Source: Reichenbachiella agarivorans
Lineage (GTDB): Bacteria > Bacteroidota > Bacteroidia > Cytophagales > Cyclobacteriaceae
Direction of reading: 5' to 3'
Length of the DNA stretch: 64,000 bases
NCBI RefSeq assembly: GCF_025502585.1
Contig: NZ_CP106679.1
Location: 663,001 to 727,000 of the forward strand
Within the stretch, counting starts at the first letter, position 1, and every line of letters begins with the position of its first letter. The notes under the pieces were generated by a model. That model did not search any database, was not told the DNA's origin, and saw only the letters and a program-made list of their open reading frames with translations. Below, piece by piece: positions 35,990-45,401 of the stretch. The position numbers and the translations under genes are program-made.

Positions 35990-36613
35990 TTATTGTTTTT
36001 GAAGAGTTTGAACATAGCGAACGATTTTCCATCGTTCTTCAATACTAAGCTGCGAGGCATGTGAGCCCATTCTGCCTTTGCCATATGTGATCACATGAAA
36101 AATGTGTCCCTCTGGTTTGTCCTTTACAGCACGCGAATTGTAAGGAGTCACCCCTTTGAATTTCTGTCCCACAGGACCATCGCCCAATCCCGCATCACCA
36201 TGACAGTGCCAGCAAAATCTTGTAAACAAAACTTTCCCCTCTGCCAAAACTTCCTCTGAATCAGGTAAAGGGTTCGTTACAACTCTTCCAGCCAGCTCAA
36301 GAGAATCTTTAGGGATTCTATATGGTAATGCATCACCTCTTCTTACTGTATTGGCAACTGGTTCACGCATGTTCATACCGTGGGGGTTGTTGGGATTAGA
36401 GGTATAAAACTCCGCATCGCCTCCTTCTTGAGAGGTCAACCATCTCCCTGCCTCTTTGTCAGTCACCTGAGCCAAACCTTCATAAGGAACTGAGTGGTAC
36501 ATCTGAGGAGCATATTCTACCCCTGTATTGTCTACACCAGCAGCACATGAAGTCAATATATAAGCTCCTGCCACTATTGCAATTCCTTTAATATATGTAT
36601 TCAATTTCATCAT
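35990..36613 (-). CDS. actE: Alternative complex III monohaem cytochrome c subunit ActE
   Basis: A 207-aa lipoprotein: lipobox LTSC with Cys23, then a periplasmic cytochrome c domain with one CWHCH haem site, and GDGPVGQKFKGVTPYNS. Its axial methionine is probably in KGRMGSHASQL. In related complexes ActE passes electrons to the terminal oxidase. The position between ActD and ActF matches the act operons of Rhodothermus and Flavobacterium. Confidence 0.93.
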   Translation of the reverse strand: MMKLNTYIKGIAIVAGAYILTSCAAGVDNTGVEYAPQMYHSVPYEGLAQVTDKEAGRWLTSQEGGDAEFYTSNPNNPHGMNMREPVANTVRRGDALPYRIPKDSLELAGRVVTNPLPDSEEVLAEGKVLFTRFCWHCHGDAGLGDGPVGQKFKGVTPYNSRAVKDKPEGHIFHVITYGKGRMGSHASQLSIEERWKIVRYVQTLQKQ

Positions 36614-36637
36614 TTTGTAATTTCGACTTCAGCTGAA

Positions 36638-37165
36638 TTATTCAAAAACCTTGTTATTCACTTCCTGAGCACCTGATGCAGCTAGAGATTTTTTAATCTC
36701 GTCTTCACTCATAGAATTTTTGTCTATGTCAACCACAATGATGTGTTTATCATCTGTGATTCTAAGGTCAAATATTCTTGGCTTGGCCCATGGTTTCAAA
36801 TTACTCACCACGAAGAAAGTACCACACATTCCAAAAGCACCCAAAAGTACTGTCAACTCAAATGTAACTGGAATGAAAGTTGGGAAAGGGAAAAAATCCT
36901 TACCTCCAATAATCATGGGCCAGTCAAATGTCATCATACCAATCTGCATAGTCAGTGCGAGGGTAGTCCCCAACAGACCGAACATAAATGCTGCGATTGA
37001 CAATCTTGATCTTTTATATCCCAAAACATCATCTATACCATGAACGGGAAATGGAGAAAACACTTCGTAAATCTTCACTCCGCTTTGACGCACCTCTTTG
37101 ATTGCCTTTAGCAACAAATCCTCGTCATCGAATACACCAAGTACAAAATTTTTATTTCCGCTCAT
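36638..37165 (-). CDS. actD: Alternative complex III subunit ActD (DUF3341)
   Basis: A 175-aa protein with two transmembrane helices (SIAAFMFGLLGTTLALTMQIG and FELTVLLGAFGMCGTFFVVSN) and a DUF3341 N-terminus (VLGVFDDEDLLLKAIKEVRQSG and VFSPFPVHGIDDVLG). ActD is a membrane-associated structural subunit of the complex. It overlaps the start of actE-actC spacing closely: it begins 1 base after the actC stop. Confidence 0.93.
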   Translation of the reverse strand: MSGNKNFVLGVFDDEDLLLKAIKEVRQSGVKIYEVFSPFPVHGIDDVLGYKRSRLSIAAFMFGLLGTTLALTMQIGMMTFDWPMIIGGKDFFPFPTFIPVTFELTVLLGAFGMCGTFFVVSNLKPWAKPRIFDLRITDDKHIIVVDIDKNSMSEDEIKKSLAASGAQEVNNKVFE

Positions 37166-37166
37166 T

Positions 37167-38531
37167 TTATTTGCTCGTTTTTTCTCCTGTAGCTTTTACA
37201 ATACTTTTCACCTCTGCCATGTTGATCACTGGGAAAAACTTAGCAAACAGGAAGAAACATGTAAAGAATAGTCCGAATGTAAAAATATAAACCCCTACGT
37301 CTACCCAAGTAGGATAGAACATTGCCCAAGATGAAGGCAAGAAATCTCTGTGAAGTGACGTCACGATGATTACAAATCTCTCAAACCACATTCCGATGTT
37401 TACGATAATCGAAATCACGAAAGTAGCCGCAATGTTGGTTCTAATTCTCTTGAACCAAAATAGCTGAGGAGAGATCACATTACAAGTCATCATAGACCAG
37501 TATGCCCAAGCGTAAGGTCCACTTACTCTGTTCAAAAACGCGTATTGTTCACCTTCGACTCCTGAGTACCAAGCAATGAATAGCTCAGTGATATATGCAA
37601 CTCCTACAATAGATCCAGTGACCATGATGATGATGTTCATCAGCTCCATGTGCTCCATTGTGATGTAGTCTTCTAATTTATAAACCTTTCGGGTAACCAA
37701 AAGAAGGGTCAAAACCATCGCAAAACCTGAGAAGATCGCTCCTGCCACAAAGTAAGGAGGGAAAATCGTCGTATGCCATCCTGGTATTACAGAGGTTGCA
37801 AAGTCAAATGATACAATGGTGTGTACAGAAAGTACCAGCGGTGTAGCCAGACCAGCCAAAACCAATGCGACTGTTTCGTATCTAGACCAAGTCTTCGCAG
37901 CACCATCCCATCCGAAACTTAATACTCCGTATATTTTTTGTCTCAACCCTGTCGCTCTATCTCTGATGGTAGCAAAATCAGGAATCAAACCGATGTACCA
38001 GAAAACCAGTGATACAGAGAAATAAGTTGAAATCGCAAATACATCCCAAAGTAGCGGAGAGTTAAAGTTTACCCAAAGAGAACCGTAAGTATTGGGTAGT
38101 GGCAAAGCCCACAAGCCTCCAATCCAAGGTCTTCCCATGTGTAACAACGGAAACTGCAAAGCACAGATCACGGCGAAAATTGTCATCGCCTCTGCTGCCC
38201 TATTGATAGACATTCTCCATCTCTGTCTGAATAGCAACAAAATGGCCGAAATCAAGGTACCTGCGTGACCGATACCTACCCACCATACAAAGTTGGTAAT
38301 ATCCCAAGCCCATCCTACAGTCTTATTCAATCCCCAGCTACCAATTCCATCCCAAACGAGAGTGAATACAGCATAAGCGCCAAAGGATAATAGACCTAGC
38401 GAAATCGCCATAGCCAACAACCATGATTTGGCTGGTTTTTCCTCTACTCTTTTGCATATATCGTCAGTTACGTCGTGAACTGTTTTCCCACCCGTGATGA
38501 GTGGTTTACGAACTACTGCTTCTGCGTGCAT
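37167..38531 (-). CDS. actC: Alternative complex III quinol-oxidising subunit ActC (NrfD/PsrC-like)
   Basis: A 454-aa integral membrane protein with about ten helices of the NrfD family. Conserved features include [55 protein letters not shown] and [22 protein letters not shown]. ActC is considered the quinol-oxidising membrane subunit, and its DF residues sit close to the expected quinol pocket. It lies 14 bases downstream of actB. Confidence 0.94.
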   Translation of the reverse strand: MHAEAVVRKPLITGGKTVHDVTDDICKRVEEKPAKSWLLAMAISLGLLSFGAYAVFTLVWDGIGSWGLNKTVGWAWDITNFVWWVGIGHAGTLISAILLLFRQRWRMSINRAAEAMTIFAVICALQFPLLHMGRPWIGGLWALPLPNTYGSLWVNFNSPLLWDVFAISTYFSVSLVFWYIGLIPDFATIRDRATGLRQKIYGVLSFGWDGAAKTWSRYETVALVLAGLATPLVLSVHTIVSFDFATSVIPGWHTTIFPPYFVAGAIFSGFAMVLTLLLVTRKVYKLEDYITMEHMELMNIIIMVTGSIVGVAYITELFIAWYSGVEGEQYAFLNRVSGPYAWAYWSMMTCNVISPQLFWFKRIRTNIAATFVISIIVNIGMWFERFVIIVTSLHRDFLPSSWAMFYPTWVDVGVYIFTFGLFFTCFFLFAKFFPVINMAEVKSIVKATGEKTSK

Positions 38532-38545
38532 ATTAATCTAATTTA

Positions 38546-41500
38546 TTAACCTTGCGTTTCGTTTTCTTTATTTCTAATCTTGGTGAAGTACCACACGTTT
38601 GGCTTCACAGAAAGCTCTTCCAATACGTGGTATGCTCTTGGCTCCTTTACTTCTGGTCCATTCTCACCTTCTTCCAATTTCAACAACTTAGAAATTCTAG
38701 AATTAGGATCTTTCATGTCTCCAAACACAATCGCCTCAGACGGACAAGCCGCAGCACAAGCAGAGGTAATCTCACCATCAACTGGTCTTCTTCCTTCCAT
38801 TTTAGCATCCAGCTTACCTGCCTGAATTCTCTGAACACAGAAAGAACATTTCTCCATGACACCTCTTGCACGAACAGTCACGTCTGGGTTCAATACCATT
38901 TTACCCAAATCATTGTTCATCGAAGTGTTTTCTGGGAATTGATCATTGTCATGATACTTGAACCAGTTAAATCTTCTTACTTTATATGGACAGTTGTTAG
39001 CACAATATCTTGTACCAATACATCTGTTATAAGCCATTTGGTTGAGACCTTCCGTAGAGTGGTTGGTGGCAGCAACTGGACAAACAGTCTCACAAGGAGC
39101 GTTGTTACACTGCTGACACATCATCGGTTGGAAAGTCACTTCTGGATTTTCGGCAGCTACTTCCATCGCAGCATTCTTCGCCAAAGCTCCACTCTTGCTA
39201 TCCACTATCTCCTCGTCAAAGCTGTAGTATCTATCGATTCTCAACCAAGTCATCTCTCTTCTGTTGAGAACTTCTTGCTTGCCTACAACTGGCACGTTGT
39301 TTTCCGCTTGACATGATACCGTACAAGATCCACAACCTGTACAAGAGTTCAAGTCTATAGTCATCCCCCAATGGTGATTTGGGTATTTGTGACCTGACCA
39401 AAGCGATATTGCACCTGGTTTCTCCTTACCACTGTAAGTTGAAATCATTGGATTGCTTCTACCAGCCCCTGGATCCTTTTGGTATTTAGAAAGAATAGAC
39501 TCTTGAATGACATTCTCTCTACCCATGTATGTCTGGTGAGTCTGTGTCTGAGCAATTCTGTATTCTTCTCCACTCAACTCAACCTTCACACCAGAAGTGA
39601 TACTCATATTTTGAGCTCCTGATTTGTAATCAATCAAAGGATAGGCATTCACACCTACACCGTCGGCTACTTTACCAGCTTTGGTTCTACCAAATCCGAT
39701 AGCGATACCAACAGTTCCTTTGGCCTGTCCTGGCTGAACCAGCGCAGGCAACTTTATCGTTTGATTCCCAACGGTCAAATTGACCAATTGAGTAGTCATG
39801 TCTCCTAATTTCAATCCCAATTCCTCAGCCATAGCTGGAGAAATCGTCAAATAATTATCCCAAACAGCTTTGGTGATAGGATCAGGCATTTCTTGCAACC
39901 AAGGATTGTTGGCCTGAGTACCGTTACCTACTGAATAATTCTCGTAAACTGAAAGTTCAATATCAGATTCTATCGTGGTGATGGCACTAGCTGCTCCTGC
40001 AACATCTCCTGCAAAAGCAGCTGTTTCTGATGCTTCGGTCGGCTTTTCAATCACACCATCCTGCAAAGTCTTATCCCAGAATCCCTGTACATCTCCTGTT
40101 TGATCAGCAGTCCATCTTCCCTTCAAGAAATCAAAGTAAGAAGTAGAATTACCAGCCCAAGCCAAGAAAGATTCTCCAGCTTGTCTGCTATCAAATAAAG
40201 GAGAGATCGTAGGTTGAGAGAAACTGAATTTACCAGTTACTGGCTCAAAATCATTCCAAGATTCTAAAAAGTGAGTATCTGGTGCAATTGCTGAAACCAA
40301 AGAAGCGGTTTCATCTTTTCTTTCAGAAGTAGAAAGCGTAAACTTCGCCTTCTTCAATCCTTCGGCTAGTTGTGATCCTAAAGCGTGATCATAAACTGGA
40401 TTGCAATTAAAAAACAAAACTCCATCGTAGTTGCCTGCATTGAGGCTCTTGATGAAGTTTACCATTTCCTTGTCATTTCCCTTTCTGGTGTTTACAGAAA
40501 CGGATAAATCTATTGTCGTGCCATAACAACCTAATAAATTGTTGATTGCATTGACTATCACTTGTACATTTTCGTCATTCGATCCTGACACGACCAAAGA
40601 CTTGCCTTTGCTAGCCCAAAGGTCATTGGCTGCCTTGGTCAACACAGCTGTATCGGCCAATTTAGCAGCTTTGATAGCTGTTACACCTGCTTTAGCAGCA
40701 AGCAGATTGTAAAGGTTAGCAATGTAACTTGCTTGTTGAGAGGGCTTAATCGCCACTCTATAGTCTGCGTTAGAACCAGTCAAAGAAAGGTTTGATTCGA
40801 AAGAATACAACCTCGACATGGTTTTCTTCTTATCACTCAATCTTCTTGTCTGTGCAAACTGTTTGCTGTGCAAAGTATGATTGATCCAGTTTCCTAAGAA
40901 GTCCGCATCAAAAGATAAAATGGTATCTGCTTTGCTAAAATCGTATGAAGGAACTGTACGCTTACCAAATGACTTCTCATTGGCAGCCAACATTCCGCTG
41001 AATGAAACCTGATCGTATTGGATATGATCTATGCCTGCATACTTCTCCTTCAATTGGTCAATTGCTGCCAAAGTAGATGGAGAGAACACCGAATTGCTAA
41101 TCAAAGCTATTTTACCCGCAGCAGAAAACTTAGATACAACTGCCTTGTCCAATTCCGCCCATGTGACAGACTTGCCATCCAACTCAGGCCCTTTCAGTCT
41201 TTCTTTGTCATATAGAGACAAAACAGATGCCTCTACTTGAGATGAAGTACCGCCTCCACTGACAGTAGAAAGTTTATTTCCAGCCAATTTAATTGGGCGA
41301 CCTTCTCTGGTCTTCACTACTACACTGCAATAGTCACTACCATTGACATAAGTAGAAGCATAATAATTTGGCACACCTGGATCTACATCGACAGGCTTGT
41401 TCAAATAAGGGATTGCCTTTCTTACTGGAGTCTCACAAGCTGCAAGTGATGCCGCAGCAACACCAAAGCCCATCAACTTCAAAAAGTCCCTTCTACTTGC

Positions 41501-41629
41501 TCCGGCTCCTTCTGATTCACCATTAATTGGCAAATACTCAGGAAATTCTTTTTCAGCATTTTTCTCGAATTCTGGATTTTTGGTCAGTTCCTCTAATCCT
41601 TTCCAGTATTGCTTTTTGGTTTCTTTCAT
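38546..41629 (-). CDS. actB: Alternative complex III Fe-S/molybdopterin-like subunit ActB
   Basis: A 1027-aa fusion protein. The twin-arginine motif SRRDFLKLM (residues 45-53) and a lipobox-like LAAC (Cys65) route it across the membrane. The first two thirds resemble a molybdopterin oxidoreductase core that in this family holds no cofactor. The C-terminal third carries four Fe-S motifs: CTGCGSCTVSCQAENN, CQQCNNAPCETVC, CIGTRYCANNC and CSFCVQRI with CAAACPSE. These conduct electrons from the quinol site towards the ActA haems. Confidence 0.95.
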   Translation of the reverse strand: MKETKKQYWKGLEELTKNPEFEKNAEKEFPEYLPINGESEGAGASRRDFLKLMGFGVAAASLAACETPVRKAIPYLNKPVDVDPGVPNYYASTYVNGSDYCSVVVKTREGRPIKLAGNKLSTVSGGGTSSQVEASVLSLYDKERLKGPELDGKSVTWAELDKAVVSKFSAAGKIALISNSVFSPSTLAAIDQLKEKYAGIDHIQYDQVSFSGMLAANEKSFGKRTVPSYDFSKADTILSFDADFLGNWINHTLHSKQFAQTRRLSDKKKTMSRLYSFESNLSLTGSNADYRVAIKPSQQASYIANLYNLLAAKAGVTAIKAAKLADTAVLTKAANDLWASKGKSLVVSGSNDENVQVIVNAINNLLGCYGTTIDLSVSVNTRKGNDKEMVNFIKSLNAGNYDGVLFFNCNPVYDHALGSQLAEGLKKAKFTLSTSERKDETASLVSAIAPDTHFLESWNDFEPVTGKFSFSQPTISPLFDSRQAGESFLAWAGNSTSYFDFLKGRWTADQTGDVQGFWDKTLQDGVIEKPTEASETAAFAGDVAGAASAITTIESDIELSVYENYSVGNGTQANNPWLQEMPDPITKAVWDNYLTISPAMAEELGLKLGDMTTQLVNLTVGNQTIKLPALVQPGQAKGTVGIAIGFGRTKAGKVADGVGVNAYPLIDYKSGAQNMSITSGVKVELSGEEYRIAQTQTHQTYMGRENVIQESILSKYQKDPGAGRSNPMISTYSGKEKPGAISLWSGHKYPNHHWGMTIDLNSCTGCGSCTVSCQAENNVPVVGKQEVLNRREMTWLRIDRYYSFDEEIVDSKSGALAKNAAMEVAAENPEVTFQPMMCQQCNNAPCETVCPVAATNHSTEGLNQMAYNRCIGTRYCANNCPYKVRRFNWFKYHDNDQFPENTSMNNDLGKMVLNPDVTVRARGVMEKCSFCVQRIQAGKLDAKMEGRRPVDGEITSACAAACPSEAIVFGDMKDPNSRISKLLKLEEGENGPEVKEPRAYHVLEELSVKPNVWYFTKIRNKENETQG

Positions 41630-41665
41630 TTTATGATATCTATCCCAAATATTCTTTTCAATTAA

Positions 41666-42940
41666 TTAATAGTGACATTTAGCGCATTCCAAGCCGCCAT
41701 TGTCTTCAACCTTCATAGGCTCCTTGCTATGCTCTGCATGCAATTCTACCAAGTTGTCGTAGTATTCATTGCCTTTGGTATTGACATCTGTCTCTCTGTG
41801 GCAGTTGATACACCATCCCATGGTCAACGGTGCATATTGATACACTACATCCATCTCTTCGATAGGACCATGACAGGTCTGACATTCTATTTCACCCACA
41901 GCGACGTGTTGCGAGTGGTTGAAATATGCCAAATCTGGAAGATTGTGTATTCTTTCCCATTCGATGGGTTGACCTGTCTCTATCGCCGTATAAATTTTCT
42001 GAATCTCAGGAGACTCGGTCTTAATAGCCGAGTGACAGTTCATACATATATTGGGAGAAGGAATGTTAGCATTCTTGCTCTTTCTTACTCCCGTATGGCA
42101 ATAGTTACAGTCTATTTGATTGTCACCTGCGTGTATCTTGTGTGAGAATGCGATAGGTTGAGTAGGCTGATATCCTTGCTGAACACCAACAGTGAATAGT
42201 CCATCGATGACAGATTTCAACACGATAGCTGTAAATATGAAGGCTACCAAACCTAAAAATGCGTTGCTCTTAACCAATGCAACCACATCAAAAGTCTGAC
42301 CGACAATCTCCTGATCTTCTTCAGCAAGCCCATCCTTCTGTGCTAAGTATTTCTTCAACACCGAGATGATCATTGCGAGGACCACCAAGATCAACACCAG
42401 AATGATCAAAATGATGATCATCAAAACATTGACGTAACCTGATGGTTGCTCTGCTGTAGCCTCTACTCCATCAGAAGTTTCGCTAGCTACTGTAGCCTCA
42501 GCAACAGGTTCTTTGTTAGATTCAGATTTGAGATAAGCCACGATCGACAAAATCTCCTCATCGTTGAAATCAAAAGAAGTCATCTCGGTTTTATTGTACT
42601 GCTCGTACAACTTAACCGCATAATCATCTCCACTTTGGATTACCTTTTGCGAGTTTTGGACAAATGCAGTGATCCACGCAACATCTCGTCTCTTGTGCAC
42701 GTCCTTTAATGCAGGACCTACAACTTTCTCTTGAACCGCATGACATACCGTACAATTGGCCTTGAATAATTTTTCTCCACTTGAAATTACTGCCTCATCA
42801 CTCGGAATCCCGTCATCAGCAGCGTCTTGCGCTACTGCTACATTTTGAGTCAATAAAACTGAAAAAATTAGTGAGAGGAACAACACGCATATTACGTTGT
42901 TACGCCCCATAATAGAATTGTAACTATATTTTTTGAACAT
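41666..42940 (-). CDS. actA: Alternative complex III multihaem cytochrome c ActA (six CxxCH)
   Basis: A 424-aa protein with a signal peptide in its first 38 residues. An N-terminal monohaem cytochrome c domain has CTVCH. A transmembrane helix follows (YVNVLMIIILIILVLILVVLAMII), then the usual pentahaem part with CNYCH, CMNCH, CQTCH, CINCH and CAKCH. The expected ActA has five haems, so the extra domain is a fusion. A second ATG (42910) begins GRNNVICVLFL and may be the true start. It opens the respiratory operon directly below a strong promoter. Confidence 0.94.
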   Translation of the reverse strand: MFKKYSYNSIMGRNNVICVLFLSLIFSVLLTQNVAVAQDAADDGIPSDEAVISSGEKLFKANCTVCHAVQEKVVGPALKDVHKRRDVAWITAFVQNSQKVIQSGDDYAVKLYEQYNKTEMTSFDFNDEEILSIVAYLKSESNKEPVAEATVASETSDGVEATAEQPSGYVNVLMIIILIILVLILVVLAMIISVLKKYLAQKDGLAEEDQEIVGQTFDVVALVKSNAFLGLVAFIFTAIVLKSVIDGLFTVGVQQGYQPTQPIAFSHKIHAGDNQIDCNYCHTGVRKSKNANIPSPNICMNCHSAIKTESPEIQKIYTAIETGQPIEWERIHNLPDLAYFNHSQHVAVGEIECQTCHGPIEEMDVVYQYAPLTMGWCINCHRETDVNTKGNEYYDNLVELHAEHSKEPMKVEDNGGLECAKCHY

Positions 42941-42977
42941 CAGTTTTTGCTTTCCTTTTACTACAAAAAAGTGGATG

Positions 42978-43008
42978 CAAATGTAGTGACGGGTTTTTCA
43001 ATTTCAAA
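42978..43008 (-). promoter_or_regulatory. Promoter of the act-cta respiratory operon
   Basis: On the minus strand TTTG (43005-43008), a spacer of exactly 19 bases, and TACATTTG (42978-42985) match the Bacteroidota consensus TTTG-N19-TAnnTTTG. The box ends 37 bases before the actA ATG at 42940. Confidence 0.8.
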
Positions 43009-43288
43009 GGCAGTTTTCTCCCTAAAAAACCGATCTCTACTTTCAGTAGCACAAAAACACACCTTATTTACTGATTTACAGGCTTTTAATATATAATTCT
43101 AAGTAGTAATTAGATGCTATTTAGAACAGTTACAAATAAATCGTTCAGATTCGTTAGGTTTTAGATAGTTCGAGTAAGAAAATTGCCTATAAATGCCCTA
43201 TTCTTAATATAACTTTTCTCAAAAAATATTGGATTGTCCACTCAAAAGAGTTAACCCTGAGTACTCAGTTCATGATCAACCAAAGTCC

Positions 43289-43960
43289 TCAAATCTCACT
43301 GTCATCTGTTTTGATTTTCATCAAAACAGAAAAGGCTTCATTGATATTTTTGGATTCTACCACGATCGAAAACTCATTGGAAGTAGAAATCACCTCTATG
43401 ATATTGATACCATACCAAGCGATCATTTTGAAGATATAATAGTAGAGCCCATATGCTCGAATGTTAGATGCTTTGAGCATCACAGTGGCAGAACTCAAAT
43501 CATGGTTACCTGTGAGATAATTCTCATTCTTAAAAATATGCTCCACCCTATCAATGATGTTTTCACTTACAATCAAGGTACGCTCATACATCCCCTGCGT
43601 AAAAGAGCAATAGGTATCTGGTATGTTTTGAATTTCGTGCAAGAGACGAGTTTGATTTTCTGTCAGAGTAGAAGAATTGATGTAGGTAAACGTACAAAGG
43701 CCAGATCTAACAAAAATATCTCCAATGTGCTTCCTGAAACTTTTGGGGTTCAAGTTCAGAGAATTGGTACCCATAGTTGATCTACGCTTTAATGCCATCA
43801 AGATTGATGCTTCGGTGGCGTCTTTCATGAGTTCTTTGGACACAAAGGGCTGCAACATTCTAGCCAAGGATGAATAATTGATCAAGCCAGCATTCATCGC
43901 TTCCTCCACAAATGGCATCTTGCGAATCCCTTCTTCAACAATGTCTGATATTTTTTTCAT
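43289..43960 (-). CDS. ACT-domain protein of unknown function
   Basis: A 223-aa cytoplasmic protein. The N-terminal two thirds are helical (IRKMPFVEEAMNAGLINYSSLARML) with no recognised family. The last 55 residues (NIRAYGLYYYIFKMIAWYGINIIEVISTSNEFSIVVESK) look like an ACT domain of the aspartokinase type, with alternating beta and helix and the TSNEFSIVV edge strand. ACT domains bind amino acids. It diverges from lysA across 110 bases, so a link to lysine or diaminopimelate control is plausible. An intergenic stretch of 348 bases upstream holds only the act promoter. Confidence 0.75.
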   Translation of the reverse strand: MKKISDIVEEGIRKMPFVEEAMNAGLINYSSLARMLQPFVSKELMKDATEASILMALKRRSTMGTNSLNLNPKSFRKHIGDIFVRSGLCTFTYINSSTLTENQTRLLHEIQNIPDTYCSFTQGMYERTLIVSENIIDRVEHIFKNENYLTGNHDLSSATVMLKASNIRAYGLYYYIFKMIAWYGINIIEVISTSNEFSIVVESKNINEAFSVLMKIKTDDSEI

Positions 43961-44034
43961 TTGTTAAATAATTAACATACTGCAAAGTATATGAAAATAT
44001 TCCACATTTATTTCACATCCGCATCAGTAAAAAA

Positions 44035-44042
44035 TACTTTTG
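44035..44042 (+). promoter_or_regulatory. Possible -7 box for lysA (TACTTTTG)
   Basis: TACTTTTG matches TAnnTTTG and lies 28 bases before the lysA ATG. The -33 region holds only TTTC, so support is partial. Confidence 0.4.
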
Positions 44043-44070
44043 ATCTACCTAAAATGAAAATACGAAAATA

Positions 44071-45243
44071 ATGGCAGTACAAACACCCTTTTACCACTAC
44101 GACATAGAGCTACTAGAAAACACGCTACAGACCCTAACTGCAGCTATTCCTAGTTCAAATTTCAAGGTGCATTACGCCATTAAAGCCAACGCTGAACCTC
44201 GCATTCTACAAACCATTCGCAAATATGGACTCGGAGCAGATTGTGTCAGTGGCAATGAAATCACCAGAGCTTTAGAATGTGGTTATGCTCCATCCGAAAT
44301 TGTATTGGCTGGAGTGGGTAAAAGTGATGCAGAACTCAATACAGCTATTTCTAATGGAATCCACAGCATCAACTGTGAGTCTATCGAAGAACTAGAAGTG
44401 ATCAATGAGATCGCAGAACAAAACAACCGTGTTGCCCACATCTCATTCAGAATCAACCCGAATGTAGATGCCAAAACACATCACAAAATTACCACAGGAC
44501 TGAGTGAAAACAAATTTGGGATTCCGATCAGTGAAGTAAGTAGGGCAATCGCTGAAATAAGAAAAATGAACGCTCTAAAATTGACAGGTGTTCATTTCCA
44601 CATTGGTTCGCAGATTCTATCTATGGATCCGTTTATCAAACTTTGTACGCAGGTCAATACGCTGTTGGACGAAATGGAAGCGGAAGGTGTGGAACTGGAG
44701 CATATCAACGTGGGTGGTGGTTTAGGCATTGACTATCTCAACCCTGATGGCAACCCTATTCCCGATTTTGAAAAATATTTCGCGGTATTCCATGAACACC
44801 TTCAGGTAAGACCAGGCCAGACTGTTCATTTTGAACTGGGCAGGTCAGTAGTCGCACAATGTGGCTCTTTGATCTCCAAGGTACTGTATGTCAAAAAAGG
44901 CGCAACCAAAAACTTCGCCATCATCGATGCAGGCATGACAGAACTCATCAGACCAGCACTGTACGACTCTCATCATGAAATGGAAAATATCACGGCAGAC
45001 GCTGCGATGGGTATGGATACTTACTCTGTCGTAGGTCCAATCTGCGAAAGTTCAGATGTATTTGGACAACTAGAAATGCCCATTACCAAGAGAGGCGACA
45101 TTATCAAAATAAAATCTGCTGGAGCTTATGGTCAGGTACTCAGCTCCAATTACAACCTTAGAGATAGTGCCATTGCGTACTATTCGGATGAAATGACACT
45201 CAATGCTTGCATTGGCAAAGAGGAACAAGTGGCTATCTCCTAA
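44071..45243 (+). CDS. lysA: Diaminopimelate decarboxylase
   Basis: Fold-type III PLP enzyme that decarboxylates meso-diaminopimelate to lysine. A 390-aa protein with HYAIKANAEPRIL (PLP lysine), GADCVSGNEI, VHFHIGSQI, NVGGGLGIDY, FELGRSVVAQCG, and PICESSDVFG, which supplies the catalytic cysteine in its C-terminal barrel. The dimer active-site residues and length are normal. Its own promoter box and terminator indicate a monocistronic gene, divergent from the ACT-domain protein. Confidence 0.95.
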   Translation: MAVQTPFYHYDIELLENTLQTLTAAIPSSNFKVHYAIKANAEPRILQTIRKYGLGADCVSGNEITRALECGYAPSEIVLAGVGKSDAELNTAISNGIHSINCESIEELEVINEIAEQNNRVAHISFRINPNVDAKTHHKITTGLSENKFGIPISEVSRAIAEIRKMNALKLTGVHFHIGSQILSMDPFIKLCTQVNTLLDEMEAEGVELEHINVGGGLGIDYLNPDGNPIPDFEKYFAVFHEHLQVRPGQTVHFELGRSVVAQCGSLISKVLYVKKGATKNFAIIDAGMTELIRPALYDSHHEMENITADAAMGMDTYSVVGPICESSDVFGQLEMPITKRGDIIKIKSAGAYGQVLSSNYNLRDSAIAYYSDEMTLNACIGKEEQVAIS

Positions 45244-45274
45244 AAAACTGAATAAGTAGTTTAACGACTCGAAG

Positions 45275-45301
45275 AGGGCAGAAGAAATTCTGCCCTTTTT
45301 C
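45275..45301 (+). terminator. Intrinsic terminator of lysA
   Basis: AGGGCAGAA and TTCTGCCCT (45275-45283 with 45288-45296) form a 9-bp stem with a GAAA tetraloop and a T6 tail. Confidence 0.9.
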
Positions 45302-45344
45302 AAAAAGCCAACCTCCTATTAGTTTTTGGTTTTGACAAGGCATT

Positions 45345-45379
45345 TTTGAGTATAAAAAAAGAATAAAAAATTATATTTG
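45345..45379 (+). promoter_or_regulatory. Likely promoter of the fatty-acid hydroxylase/ceramide module
   Basis: TTTG at 45345-45348 and TATATTTG at 45372-45379 match the -33 and -7 elements, with a 23-base spacer at the long end of the allowed range. The ATG at 45402 is 23 bases downstream. Confidence 0.55.
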
Positions 45380-45401
45380 CTTCTTAAAATGTTTTTACTT
45401 G

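Noticed and set aside
38552-39316. 254-codon open frame on the + strand opposite actB
   Set aside because: Composition is Ser/His/Leu-rich in the manner of an antisense shadow; actB is certain on the other strand.
43229-43780. Open frame on the + strand opposite the ACT-domain gene
   Set aside because: No family features; its codons follow from the opposite coding frame.
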